Positions 1 through 10,054 of a stretch of DNA of 39,185 nt are shown here, one piece after another. This stretch comes from Saprospiraceae bacterium (GTDB taxonomy: Bacteria; Bacteroidota; Bacteroidia; Chitinophagales; Saprospiraceae): NCBI GenBank assembly GCA_020627965.1, contig JAHDFX010000027.1, positions 1 to 39,185 of the forward strand, written 5' to 3'. A model generated the notes under the pieces. That model saw nothing but the letters and a program-made list of their open reading frames with translations, was not told where the DNA came from and made no database searches. Position numbers and translations under genes: made by a program. Every line of letters starts with the position of its first letter. Within the stretch, counting starts at the first letter, position 1.

Positions 1-1280
<1,280 letters not shown>

Positions 1281-1856
1281 ATGGAAAAAGAATTGCAAAG
1301 TAGAAGTAATAGTAGCTGTGAGTTGTGTGGTGCCACAAGTGAACTTAAGATATATCAGGTTCAGCCTGCCCGAAATGCTAATGCTGATGACCATTTTTTA
1401 GGTTGCCCAACTTGTATAGAGCAAATTGAAAATAAAGATAAAACTGATCCTAATCATTGGCGATGCCTGAATGATAGTATGTGGAGTCAGGTACCAGCCG
1501 TTCAGGTGATTGCCTGGAGGATGTTGAATCGCTTACGTTCTGAGGCCTGGCCAATAGACCTTTTGGATATGCTATACATGGATGATGAAACATTGGAATG
1601 GGCAAAAGCCACAGGGGAAGGCCCGGATGCAGAGGAAGCTATTAAGCATGTTGACAGTAATGGTAATGTACTTCAAGCTGGAGATACCGTTGTTTTAATA
1701 AAGGATTTGAATGTCAAGGGTGCTAATTTTACAGCCAAACGAGGTACAGCAGTTCGCCGAATTTCTCTGGTAGCTGATAATCCAGAACATATAGAGGGTA
1801 GGGTCAATAATCAGCATATTGTGATATTGACCAAATATGTAAAAAAATCATCGTAG
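1281..1856 (+). CDS. PhnA (YjdM)-family zinc-ribbon protein
   Basis: The protein has 191 residues. The N-terminus has a CxxC...CxxC zinc ribbon (C13, C16, C42, C45). The C-terminal 60 residues (DSNGNVLQAGDTVVLIKDL onward) match the SH3-like PhnA/YjdM domain. E. coli YjdM is about 110 residues, so this is the longer Bacteroidota form with a helical middle section. The family was named for a supposed phosphonate role that was not upheld; no other phn gene is visible, so I do not infer phosphonate use. The gene stands alone and converges on the cytochrome gene, with both stop codons inside one palindrome. The start is the first ATG. Confidence 0.85.
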   Translation: MEKELQSRSNSSCELCGATSELKIYQVQPARNANADDHFLGCPTCIEQIENKDKTDPNHWRCLNDSMWSQVPAVQVIAWRMLNRLRSEAWPIDLLDMLYMDDETLEWAKATGEGPDAEEAIKHVDSNGNVLQAGDTVVLIKDLNVKGANFTAKRGTAVRRISLVADNPEHIEGRVNNQHIVILTKYVKKSS

Positions 1857-1878
1857 AACAATTCATGAATTGTTCTAC
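1853..1878 (-). terminator. 26-bp perfect palindrome containing both convergent stop codons
   Basis: The arms GTAGAACAATTCA and TGAATTGTTCTAC are perfect reverse complements. The TAG stop of the PhnA-family gene (1854-1856) lies in the left arm and the TAG of the minus-strand cytochrome gene (1877-1875) lies in the right arm. On the minus strand the hairpin is followed after GATGA by seven T residues, so it can act as an intrinsic terminator for the cytochrome gene. On the plus strand no T-run follows. Confidence 0.6.
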
Positions 1879-2966
1879 TCGCAATCTCCTGGTAGACTAC
1901 TTATCCATTCTCTTAATAATTCCACACCTTCTATATCAACCACAGAACGTAGTAATTCGGGCATCGCCACATCCAGTTCTACAGAATTCATGCGGAATGG
2001 CATAATAGATAGATCGGGCTGTCCGGGTACAATGGCATATTCTAATCCCCCAGCTCCCTGACCGGCTGCTATAGGAGGCTTGCAAATTCCAAGACGGGTT
2101 TCATCTGTTTCGTAGTAATCCAGATACATTCCAGTACTATTGGCTGGGCCTCTAGCATTATGGCAATGCCCACAATTGATGTCCATATAAGCCCGTACCC
2201 GTTCTTCCAGCGTTCCTGTACTTGCATCGTTCCATACCGCCACAGACGGAGCAGAACCTGGAAAATCAGATAAATAGCCCATATCTTTCCATTTTTGTAA
2301 TTGGTTCATAGTACCATCAGCATAGGGGTAGGTTTTATTGATATTGCGAACTTTAGGCCCAATAGGGAGCATCACATTATCTACATTATGGCAACCTTTA
2401 CATTCGTTTTTATTGGGAATAATATATAAGGTGCTACGCTGAGTTCCATCGTAATGTGTCCATTCTACATTGACTTGTTTGCCAACTACACTAAATTCGG
2501 CTTCGGTCTGTTCGTCATTCCAAAGATAGGAAGCTGGTTGCCAGGCTGTATCCTGACGGATCAATAAACGGGTCTCTAATATGCGTCTGCCCTGGCTTTC
2601 GTCATTGAAATCATTATCATAATAAAAGGTCTTAATAATGACTGTGCCTATTGGAAAATCCAGTACGCCGTCTTCTGTATAATTGGTTGTTTTACCTTCT
2701 GGCATCCATATAAAACGGGATTTTGAAGAATAATTAGAAAACAAAGCACTACTCAAATCATAGGGTAGCACGCCTTCATTCGGATTCATATCTGCCAGAT
2801 CACCGGCAAAAAAATTATAATCAGAAAGGTTGGTATAGGGTAGGGCTGCTAATTCTACAATAGGTGCATTGGGGTCTACTTCATCATCTTTTGAGCAAGA
2901 TATTTGAGATAATATAAATCCACAAATAAGTATTAGGACTGCTGTTGTATAGGTATTGTGTTTCAT
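1875..2966 (-). CDS. SO2930-family diheme c-type cytochrome lipoprotein
   Basis: This 363-residue protein has an N-terminal lipoprotein signal with a lipobox-like LSQISC followed by SKDDE, so it is probably anchored at a membrane facing the periplasm. Two CxxCH heme-c sites are visible, C189-KGCH and C265-GHCH, spaced as in the SO2930-type diheme family. The C-terminal part (VPGQPDLSIMPFRMNS, MPELLRSVVD) is also typical of that family. An electron-transfer role is inferred; the partner is unknown and no oxidase or peroxidase gene is adjacent. The start ATG places the signal peptide correctly. A terminator-like palindrome covers its stop. Confidence 0.85.
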   Translation of the reverse strand: MKHNTYTTAVLILICGFILSQISCSKDDEVDPNAPIVELAALPYTNLSDYNFFAGDLADMNPNEGVLPYDLSSALFSNYSSKSRFIWMPEGKTTNYTEDGVLDFPIGTVIIKTFYYDNDFNDESQGRRILETRLLIRQDTAWQPASYLWNDEQTEAEFSVVGKQVNVEWTHYDGTQRSTLYIIPNKNECKGCHNVDNVMLPIGPKVRNINKTYPYADGTMNQLQKWKDMGYLSDFPGSAPSVAVWNDASTGTLEERVRAYMDINCGHCHNARGPANSTGMYLDYYETDETRLGICKPPIAAGQGAGGLEYAIVPGQPDLSIMPFRMNSVELDVAMPELLRSVVDIEGVELLREWISSLPGDCE

Positions 2967-3016
2967 TTAAAAATATGTTGTATCTCAGTGAATATACACA
3001 CATTGCAAATTACAAA

Positions 3017-3047
3017 AAAAGCGAGACAATTAAATTGCCTCGCTTTT
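3017..3047 (-). terminator. Intrinsic terminator of the 1214-residue coiled-coil gene
   Basis: The stem GCGAG(A)CAA / TTG(C)CTCGC has a G-U-compatible position and A/T flanks. On the minus strand it is followed by a run of seven T residues (3020-3014). It lies 27 bp after the stop at 3074 and before the cytochrome gene start. Confidence 0.85.
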
Positions 3048-3073
3048 ATATTTTGTGAGCTATGAATTGATGA

Positions 3074-6000
3074 TTACCAATCTCCAGACTCTTCGTAATT
3101 TGGATTATCACGTTCTGCCTTCTTCTCGCCTTTTTTCACACGTTTCTTGTAATTTTTTCTTAAACGCTCTTTTTCTTTCTGGATATCAGCAAGAATTTCC
3201 TGAGCAGATCTTGCCCCCGCTGCTTCGCGAGTTGCTTTGTCTTCAGCTGATTCTTCTACGACTCTTGGTGTAATTGCTTCCACAGGAGGTACAACTGGAG
3301 TCATTACTTCTTCCTCTACATCTATGCTTTCTACAATTTCTTCAGTTGGTTCTGTAGTTTCCTCACCGGCAGCAGCGATAGCTTCTTCTTTACGTAGTCT
3401 TTCTTTTTCTTCGGCTTCGGCTTTCAGCTTAGCTAAACGTTCTTTTTCTTTGGCTTCTTTTTCTGCCAGACGAGCGGCTTTTTTATCGGCTTTTTCTTTT
3501 TCAATAGCAGCAATACGTTCAGCTTCTTTTTCTTTTGCTATGCGTTTGGCTTCTGCTTCTTGTTCAAGACGTTCAATCTCTAAGCGTTCCTGTAATGCTT
3601 TTTCAGCAGCAGCAGCTTCTTCTTCCTGACGTTTAGTCTCAGCAGCGATGGCTTCTGCTTCTTGTTCAAGACGTTCTTTTTCTGCTTGAGCTTCTGCTTC
3701 CGCTGCCTCTCTCGCTATTTTTTCCTGTTCGGCCTGGGCTTCTGCCAATGCTTTAGCTTGTGCAGCTTCCTTGGCAGCTTGTCTTTCCATTCTTTCTTGT
3801 TCCTCTTGAGCAGCTGCTAGTGCTTCGGCTTCAGCAGCTTCACGTTCTTCATCACTCATGGCTGCTTCGACTTCAGCGGCTTCGCGTTCTGCCAATTCTC
3901 TAGCGAGTCTTTCTTGTAAGGTTTCGACTACCATTTCTTCATCTGAAGGTGGAGTAATTACCCCGTCTACTTCGCTTTCCTCCATGGCTGTACGTTCTGC
4001 CTCCAAACGCGCAGCTTCTTCCTGAGCTACACGCTCGGCTTCAGCTTGTTGCTCCGCCGCTATACGTTCGTCTTCTCTTGCCTTGGCTTCTGCTTCTAAT
4101 TTAGCCAAACGTTCGACTTCAGCTAGACGTTCCTTTTCAAGACGCTCGGCTGCACGTGCCGCCTTTTTAGCTTCTCTTTCCTTTTGTCTTTCTAATGCTG
4201 CTGTTGCTTTGGCGGCTTTTTCTGCTACAATTTGATCTTGTTTAGCTTGTTCGGCTGCTGCTATACGAGTGGCTTCCGCTGCCTCTTTCGCTATTTTTTC
4301 TTGTTCGGCTTGGGCTTCTACCAATGCTTTAGCTTGTGCAGCTTCATCGGCAGCTTGTCTTTCCATTCTTTCTTGTTCGGCTTGGGCAGCTTCACGTTCC
4401 ATGCGTTCCTGTTCTGCCTGAGCAGCTGCCAGAGCTTGGGCTTCTGCTTCTGCGGCTTCACGTTCTACATGTTCTCGTTCTGCTTCTGCCAATGCTTCGG
4501 CAGCTTCGCGTCCTGCTTCTGTCATTGACTCTTCTGCTTCTGCGGCTTCACGTTCAGCCAATTCTCTAGCTAATCTTTCTTCTAACGTTTCCTCTTTAGG
4601 CCTTGGTGTTTCTACCACTACATCCTCTGTAGGTTCGGTAGAATCTATATTTTCTGCTTCGGCTGTTTCCAAAGAAGCTAAGCGTTCTGCTTCTCTTCGT
4701 GCTTCTTCTTTAGCAATTGCTACTGCTTCGAGAGCCGCCAGACGTTCTTGCTCTGCCTGTTTTTTAGCCTCTTGACGTGCTAAACGTCGTTGTTGCCTTG
4801 GAGTCAGTTCTTCTACTTCCTCAACTTCTGTTGAAGTATCATTTGTATTTTCGACTTCTGCATTTGCTCCTATTGGATCAACCATTGCAATTTCCTCCTC
4901 TAATACCTCATCCGTTCTCATACGGGTAGCTTCGGCTTTGGCTCGAGCCAATTGCTCTGCTTTTAGGATACTGCTAACTGGATCTATTATTTCCTCTTCT
5001 TCTTCCAATTCACCTTCAAAAGCAATGCTATCTTCAATTTCTTCCTCTATTTCATCTACCTCAGGAGTAGGAATTGTTGTTTCTACGGTTTCTGCTTCCG
5101 TTTCTTTCATTGCAATTTCTACCTCATCTTCAAAGGTTTCTTCTATCATTTCCGGAATTGAACCCTCTTCTGAAGAAGGTATGAATTCTTCTTCCAATAT
5201 AGCTTCTACTGCTTCATCGTCAATTGCGACATCAATGTTTTCATCCTCTACTTTTTCCGACTCAATTCCAGGTTCTGTGGTAGGAGGTAACATAGTCTCA
5301 TCTCCCTGATTTTCTCCTGAAACAATAGCATCTCTGCTACGAACTTCATCTAGTACAGCTACCATTTCTTCCACTCTCGCAACACTCTTATCCGCACTGG
5401 TAATTGCTGTTAATGCAGCAGTAATGCTCTGTTGGCTACCAGATTTTTTGGCCTTTTGAGCAGCTTTTCTTGCAATCTTGATCTTATTTTCGGCTACTTT
5501 TCTCCAGCGGATGGCTTCTCGCTCTGCCTGCTCCACTTCTGCGGATGGAATACCGTCGAAAACTTTTACTTTAGGAAGTTTGGCTTCTATTTCATTTACC
5601 TGCGCTATCAGATCATCGTTATCTGCATCGGAAACAACTTCTTTATCGGTTGTTTCAGCAGCAATCCGAGCATTTTCTTCCGCTTCTTTAGCAGCTTTCT
5701 TTTCGGCGGCTATGCGGGCTGCTGCTTCTTCTTTTTCAGTTTTTTCTTTAGTCGCTATACGCTCCGCTTCTTCTTTTTCAGCTTTCTTTTCAGCGGCTAT
5801 TCTTGCTGCTGCTTCTTCCTCAGCTTGTTTCTCTGCTGCTATGCGGGCTGCCTCTGCTTCTTTTTTAGCTTTCTCAGCAGCTAGTTTGGCTTCTTTTTCT
5901 AATGCTTTGGCTTCTTTCTCTGTTGCTATACGAACTGCATCTGCATCTTTTTCAGCTTGTTTTTTAGCAAGTTTTGCTTGCTTTGTAGCGTCTTTTCTGG

Positions 6001-6718
6001 CTTTGATTGCATCTTTTTCGTCCTGTTTTCTCTTCGCTTCAGCTATTTTTTCCTGACGTAATTTTTCTTTTTGACGAGCTTCATATTCTGCTTTCTTTCG
6101 AGCATTTTCTTCTTCTTTATCTTTTCTTGCCTGTTCTATAGCAAGCTTTTCACGTTCTTTTCTTTCTTCTTCTGCTTTTGCCTCTGCTATACGTCTTTCC
6201 TCTGCTTCTCTTTCTGCACGAATAATAGCCGATTCTACGACTTCGCCTTCATCCTCTTTGGTATCTTCTACATCATCACCGAAGCCTTCATCAGACACAA
6301 CCCTTTCTCTTCCTGTAGTTTTACGATATTTATCAGCAGTTTTTCTACGTTTTACAGCTTCTTTACGCTCTTTTTCTTTGGCTTTGGCTAATTCTTTACG
6401 CTCTTTTTCTGACATCTCGGCTTCTTTTGCCAATTCGTCTGCAGTCTTTTCTCTAGTTCCTTCTGCATCTCCTTCGCCACCTCCTTCTGTATTTTCTCCT
6501 TCATCTTCTGCATAAGGATCAAGCCCGTCTTTTTCCCGGCGAACTTGTTCTAATATTTTTTCCTGCTCAAGTTTAGCTGCTGCTGCTGCTTTTTTAGCCG
6601 CTTCTTTAGCCTCCTTTTTAGCTTTCTTCTTAAGTTCTTTTTCGGATGGTTGTCCCTGTGCCTGTATATTAAACAATATAGACCAGCAGAACACCAATAG
6701 CATGAATATTTTTTTCAT
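3074..6718 (-). CDS. Giant secreted Ala/Glu/Lys-rich coiled-coil protein
   Basis: This 1214-residue protein has a clear signal peptide (MKKIFMLLVFCWSILFNIQA, cleavage near AQG) and otherwise no membrane segment. Nearly the whole chain is Ala/Glu/Lys/Arg-rich with heptad character (many AEKEAEAERIAAE-like runs), predicting very long coiled coil or single alpha-helices. It is interrupted around residues 390-640 by acidic Ser/Thr/Pro stretches. A block starting ERLARELAEREAAE occurs twice, near residues 706-820 and 927-1015. The C-terminus is basic (KNYKKRVKKGEKKAERDN) and ends GDW. TolA-like or IF-2-like hits would be compositional. It has its own promoter and terminator. Function is unknown; a periplasmic spacer or envelope scaffold is only a guess. 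Long open frames on the opposite strand are composition shadows. Confidence 0.85.
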   Translation of the reverse strand: MKKIFMLLVFCWSILFNIQAQGQPSEKELKKKAKKEAKEAAKKAAAAAKLEQEKILEQVRREKDGLDPYAEDEGENTEGGGEGDAEGTREKTADELAKEAEMSEKERKELAKAKEKERKEAVKRRKTADKYRKTTGRERVVSDEGFGDDVEDTKEDEGEVVESAIIRAEREAEERRIAEAKAEEERKEREKLAIEQARKDKEEENARKKAEYEARQKEKLRQEKIAEAKRKQDEKDAIKARKDATKQAKLAKKQAEKDADAVRIATEKEAKALEKEAKLAAEKAKKEAEAARIAAEKQAEEEAAARIAAEKKAEKEEAERIATKEKTEKEEAAARIAAEKKAAKEAEENARIAAETTDKEVVSDADNDDLIAQVNEIEAKLPKVKVFDGIPSAEVEQAEREAIRWRKVAENKIKIARKAAQKAKKSGSQQSITAALTAITSADKSVARVEEMVAVLDEVRSRDAIVSGENQGDETMLPPTTEPGIESEKVEDENIDVAIDDEAVEAILEEEFIPSSEEGSIPEMIEETFEDEVEIAMKETEAETVETTIPTPEVDEIEEEIEDSIAFEGELEEEEEIIDPVSSILKAEQLARAKAEATRMRTDEVLEEEIAMVDPIGANAEVENTNDTSTEVEEVEELTPRQQRRLARQEAKKQAEQERLAALEAVAIAKEEARREAERLASLETAEAENIDSTEPTEDVVVETPRPKEETLEERLARELAEREAAEAEESMTEAGREAAEALAEAEREHVEREAAEAEAQALAAAQAEQERMEREAAQAEQERMERQAADEAAQAKALVEAQAEQEKIAKEAAEATRIAAAEQAKQDQIVAEKAAKATAALERQKEREAKKAARAAERLEKERLAEVERLAKLEAEAKAREDERIAAEQQAEAERVAQEEAARLEAERTAMEESEVDGVITPPSDEEMVVETLQERLARELAEREAAEVEAAMSDEEREAAEAEALAAAQEEQERMERQAAKEAAQAKALAEAQAEQEKIAREAAEAEAQAEKERLEQEAEAIAAETKRQEEEAAAAEKALQERLEIERLEQEAEAKRIAKEKEAERIAAIEKEKADKKAARLAEKEAKEKERLAKLKAEAEEKERLRKEEAIAAAGEETTEPTEEIVESIDVEEEVMTPVVPPVEAITPRVVEESAEDKATREAAGARSAQEILADIQKEKERLRKNYKKRVKKGEKKAERDNPNYEESGDW

Positions 6719-6846
6719 GGTAGTGAATTTTCGATTTTTGCAAAAACCTTCACCAGAGAATTTTAGCTCTTTGTATAAGTTTTAAAAGTAGATGCGTTTA
6801 ATTGTTTTCAACCAAATAATCTAGGTCTTTTTTGTAACCTAGCTTA

Positions 6847-6878
6847 CAAAAATAACTGAATAAAACACAATTGTCAAA
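6847..6878 (-). promoter_or_regulatory. Promoter of the 1214-residue coiled-coil gene
   Basis: On the minus strand there is TTTG (6878-6875), a 20-bp spacer, then TAttTTTG (6854-6847). This is an exact match to the Bacteroidota consensus and leaves a leader of about 125-130 nt before the ATG at 6718. The TTTG box sits inside an inverted repeat (6869-6894) that could be an operator. Confidence 0.65.
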
Positions 6879-6894
6879 ATTGTGATAGACAATT
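6869..6894. repeat. Inverted repeat around the -33 box
   Basis: AATTGTC (6869-6875) and GACAATT (6888-6894) are perfect 7-bp inverted half-sites separated by 12 bp. They overlap the TTTG box of the promoter at 6847-6878. The geometry fits a dimeric repressor or activator site, but no regulator gene is adjacent, and in AT-rich DNA chance is possible. A second 8-bp inverted repeat (AATGATGC at 6897-6904, GCATCATT at 6924-6931) lies between this site and the end of the DUF5723 gene. Confidence 0.35.
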
Positions 6895-6957
6895 ATAATG
6901 ATGCATTTTTATAAAATTATGACGCATCATTAGTCAATATAGTAACTTTTATCTTTT

Positions 6958-8364
6958 TTAGTCAATGCCAATGATGCCTTCCTGTTTTTCTTTTTTACTA
7001 AAAATTGCGACATTGATACCAGCTCTAAAGTTCACATTTTGGCTATTAAGTGGCTGAAAAACAGGTATAATATTATCTGAAGCCATGTATAATTGTATGG
7101 GTCCGAATTTGGCGGCAGCATTTATCCCAAGATTGTCAAAACGATTATTTCTAATAGAATAAATTCCGCCAATAGAGTAATTTCTGCCAAAAACTTTTCT
7201 GGCACTTAATGCCATTCCCAGCGTATTTTTACCTCTAAAAGACTCATTATATAACAAAACACCAGCGGTTAGCTTCCCTAAATCATATTGACCACTCAAG
7301 TAAATTTTTAGTGGTAATTTAGTAGAGTAGCTATCTGTATTCAAAGATTGTACATCAATAATCTGTGTGAATGTATCTATTACTTCGTCAAAATCATTTC
7401 TAAGTTCGCCAGTATTGAGTGTATCTCCATCTACGTATCCAAACAAATCCAAACCATTGTAAGTATAAGAACCGTTTGAACCATAACTCCCTACATTGCT
7501 TGACCACTTTATAGAACCCAAATCTACTACTGAAGCTGCTACAGAAAGGCGATCGGTAATATTAGCAGATACGCCCAGATCAATTGCAAAACCGCTGTTG
7601 CCTGGAAACATATTTTCTAAATTATATACATCGATTCCTCCATCTGCTAATTCGCTAATCGAAGAATCCAATGCAGGAAAGCCACTATAGTTAATAGAAT
7701 AATCTGTATTGAATGTAGTTTGATAAATTTCGTTGTCGGTATAAATATCCAGTCGATTATCTCGGTCGGTTGTTGACAAGTCAGAAATACCGATAAGATA
7801 TTTTACTTTGGCCCCAAACGAAACTTTGTCTTGCCAATTATACGCACCAGAAATCCCTAATTCACTATAGGCTGAGAATTGAAAGTCAGGCGCCAGATTG
7901 ACTGTTTGTCCAACATATCCGGCATTTCCGTTCCAAAACATATCCATCGTTTCTCTGGTATATTTAGCAAACCCACTTGTGCGGAGTCCTAAAGTTGCTC
8001 CTACCTGAAAATCATTCAGGCGAACAACTCCGCCAATTATATCTGTATGAAAATTGGTTTGAAGGAAATTCTCATCTTCTAAATTAGCAATTACATCGGT
8101 CAGGTTCAGTGAATATCCATCTGATGTTTCTGTGAAAGCATCATTGAAAGAAAAAGCACTGTGATACAAGTTACCATAAAAACCTGGTAAGCTGACCACA
8201 ATACGATGTTTACTCATTAATGCCGGATTAGTAGCATTTGATTGATATACATCGTTCATAAAATGGAGTCCCATTTCTTGTTGTGCTTTTATACAAAAGC
8301 TATTTAATAGAAATAGAAGGATCAGGATTAGATTATGTAATATTGATTTGATACTCGTTTTCAA
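6958..8364 (-). CDS. DUF5723 outer-membrane-like protein
   Basis: This 468-residue protein has a signal peptide (hydrophobic ILHNLILILLFLLNSFCIKAQ) followed by the motif NDVYQSNATNPAL. The rest has alternating beta-strand patterns with aromatic residues, as in Bacteroidota outer-membrane barrels related to the PorV/PorQ fold. The sequence matches what I know of DUF5723. No ATG precedes the signal peptide in frame: the start is a TTG at 8364-8362, with the next ATG only after the signal peptide. The gene follows a lipoprotein gene on the same strand with a hairpin in the 64-bp gap, so the two may be one operon with an attenuating terminator. An envelope role is likely; substrate and partner are unknown. 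Confidence 0.8.
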   Translation of the reverse strand: MKTSIKSILHNLILILLFLLNSFCIKAQQEMGLHFMNDVYQSNATNPALMSKHRIVVSLPGFYGNLYHSAFSFNDAFTETSDGYSLNLTDVIANLEDENFLQTNFHTDIIGGVVRLNDFQVGATLGLRTSGFAKYTRETMDMFWNGNAGYVGQTVNLAPDFQFSAYSELGISGAYNWQDKVSFGAKVKYLIGISDLSTTDRDNRLDIYTDNEIYQTTFNTDYSINYSGFPALDSSISELADGGIDVYNLENMFPGNSGFAIDLGVSANITDRLSVAASVVDLGSIKWSSNVGSYGSNGSYTYNGLDLFGYVDGDTLNTGELRNDFDEVIDTFTQIIDVQSLNTDSYSTKLPLKIYLSGQYDLGKLTAGVLLYNESFRGKNTLGMALSARKVFGRNYSIGGIYSIRNNRFDNLGINAAAKFGPIQLYMASDNIIPVFQPLNSQNVNFRAGINVAIFSKKEKQEGIIGID

Positions 8365-8374
8365 TGGAAATTTC

Positions 8375-8417
8375 TTTTAAAAAAGAAACCTGATTAGTTA
8401 GATAGCTAATCAGGTTT
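8375..8417 (-). terminator. Intercistronic intrinsic terminator or attenuator
   Basis: The perfect 12-bp stem AAACCTGATTAG (8386-8397) / CTAATCAGGTTT (8406-8417) has an 8-nt loop. On the minus strand it is followed by a T-rich tract (8385-8375). It lies between the lipoprotein gene stop (8429) and the DUF5723 start (8364). There is hardly room for a promoter between hairpin and start, so partial read-through is probable. Confidence 0.75.
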
Positions 8418-8428
8418 TAAATGATTTT

Positions 8429-9949
8429 TTATTCCGCATCAGGATCTACATCTGCAATAAGACCTAGCTTAATATCCATATTATAGTCCTCATAAATTCT
8501 TACTGAGGTTTGTCCACCATCCAATGTGAAACTAACAGCCTCAATAATTATCTTGGTGGCATTATCTTTAATATTTGTGAAACGATCCCTATTTACAGGA
8601 ATGAAAGTTTCTTTAGTTCTTTTTTCCAGTACACGGCCATCTGGTCCTACTGGTGCAGCAGATAATATATTTTCAACAGGGTCCATTAATTGGTCGATCA
8701 CATTATAATTGTCATCTGTAAAATAGACCTGAACTTCTACATCGGCAGGGAAGCCATTGTCAGTAACTAATTTAAACTCAACTTCTTTAATTTTTTTATA
8801 ATCTGCCAGGTTTAAATCTAAGGTATCGTAGACTGTAAAACCGTTTACTTTACCATATAAAGGCAGTTCAACTTCGGCATCCAGATAGAAATCACTGGAA
8901 TCAGTAACAAAACCAATAATTGTAGTATCATTATCAGGATTAATATTCATTCGAGCCTCATAATCAAACATGACGATAGGCTGTCCAATAATATTTTCAA
9001 TATTTGAATTATCTTTATCAATAACAAAAACTGTTGTTTTTTCCTGTCCAACTTCGTTTAAAGCAGGATAGTTAAAATCAGCTCCCTGATCAAGTTGGGT
9101 ACTATTGAATGGAATTTCTGCACCATCTCTGGTTACTGCATTTAGCGTACTAAATTCCGCTCGAACGGGAAACCCGAAAGAGTTTCGAACAGTAATAATC
9201 ATACGAGGTTCTTCAAAAAACACAGAGCCGTCATTATTAAAATAACGGAAAAAATCCACTTCTATGGTATCGCGTGGAATATCGAAATAACCATTGCCAA
9301 GAAAACCTTCTGCATAAGTAAATTGTGGCTCAATGAAATCAACTATAAAGGCTGCAAGTACTGTAGAATCATTGGAAAGAATACGTGCATCATACATAAA
9401 TGTGATGGAGTCGTCTTCAGGACGTAATACATAGCCCTCAAGCGGAAAAGTATTTTCAAAAGGCAGTAAAATTCCGGGTACTTCCCAATATTTACTAAAG
9501 ATGTCTCCATTCAAAGTAGATTCGGGGATGCTAAAATTCACACCAATAGACACATTATGTGTATTGGCTGTTGTTATTTTAATATCTCCGCTTTTTGCAA
9601 CAATATAATCAATACGCACACCCACTGGAAGTGGATAAGGAAGTTTGAAAACTGTATCGTTCATAGGGAAGTTGACATCAGGGATCAATTGAAACAATTC
9701 TTCTCCTTCCTGAGAATAACCTTCGCTTTTATAAACTAATGTTAATTGATTATCAGGCTCAACAATGATTTCTGTATCTTCTCCATAGTTCTCTAATAAA
9801 TCTTGTGTGGTTATATTCGTATTGGCAAGGGCAAAAGCCAAATTAGGCTCCCAACCATCAGCATCGATATTGCCGAGTTTTTCTATTTTATTGCAAGCTA
9901 CAATGAATAGTATTGCGGCAATAAATAGCAACATATATTTTATCTTCAT
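8429..9949 (-). CDS. Uncharacterised Bacteroidota lipoprotein
   Basis: This 506-residue protein starts MKIKYMLLFIAAILFIVAC, a classic lipoprotein signal with the lipobox Cys at residue 19 followed by NK. The body is rich in Asp, Asn and Val with beta-strand periodicity (for example NHNVSIGVNFSIPESTLNG-like strands, SDSSDFYLDAEVELPLYG), suggesting tandem beta-sandwich domains exposed at a membrane surface. I do not recognise a named family. The frame extends upstream to a TTG at 9994, but the ATG at 9949 places the signal peptide exactly at the N-terminus and is preferred. Its neighbour downstream is the DUF5723 barrel-like protein, suggesting the pair works together in the envelope. Confidence 0.8.
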   Translation of the reverse strand: MKIKYMLLFIAAILFIVACNKIEKLGNIDADGWEPNLAFALANTNITTQDLLENYGEDTEIIVEPDNQLTLVYKSEGYSQEGEELFQLIPDVNFPMNDTVFKLPYPLPVGVRIDYIVAKSGDIKITTANTHNVSIGVNFSIPESTLNGDIFSKYWEVPGILLPFENTFPLEGYVLRPEDDSITFMYDARILSNDSTVLAAFIVDFIEPQFTYAEGFLGNGYFDIPRDTIEVDFFRYFNNDGSVFFEEPRMIITVRNSFGFPVRAEFSTLNAVTRDGAEIPFNSTQLDQGADFNYPALNEVGQEKTTVFVIDKDNSNIENIIGQPIVMFDYEARMNINPDNDTTIIGFVTDSSDFYLDAEVELPLYGKVNGFTVYDTLDLNLADYKKIKEVEFKLVTDNGFPADVEVQVYFTDDNYNVIDQLMDPVENILSAAPVGPDGRVLEKRTKETFIPVNRDRFTNIKDNATKIIIEAVSFTLDGGQTSVRIYEDYNMDIKLGLIADVDPDAE

Positions 9950-10054
9950 AAAAATTTCTTTCAAAAACAGTGAAACAGCTCGAAAATACAACAAAAAAAG
10001 TGCCGTTCAGTTATAAAGTATAAATTTGGACATCTTTATGACATAAAAAGCCTA

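Noticed and set aside
1281-1856. Phosphonate-degradation locus based on the PhnA name
   Set aside because: No other phn gene is near, and the PhnA/YjdM family name is historical.
3237-6515. Many long open frames on the plus strand opposite the 1214-residue gene (Ser/Phe/Cys-rich translations)
   Set aside because: They are antisense shadows of an Ala/Glu/Lys-rich gene whose codons rarely give stops on the other strand; compositions are biologically odd and no promoters match.
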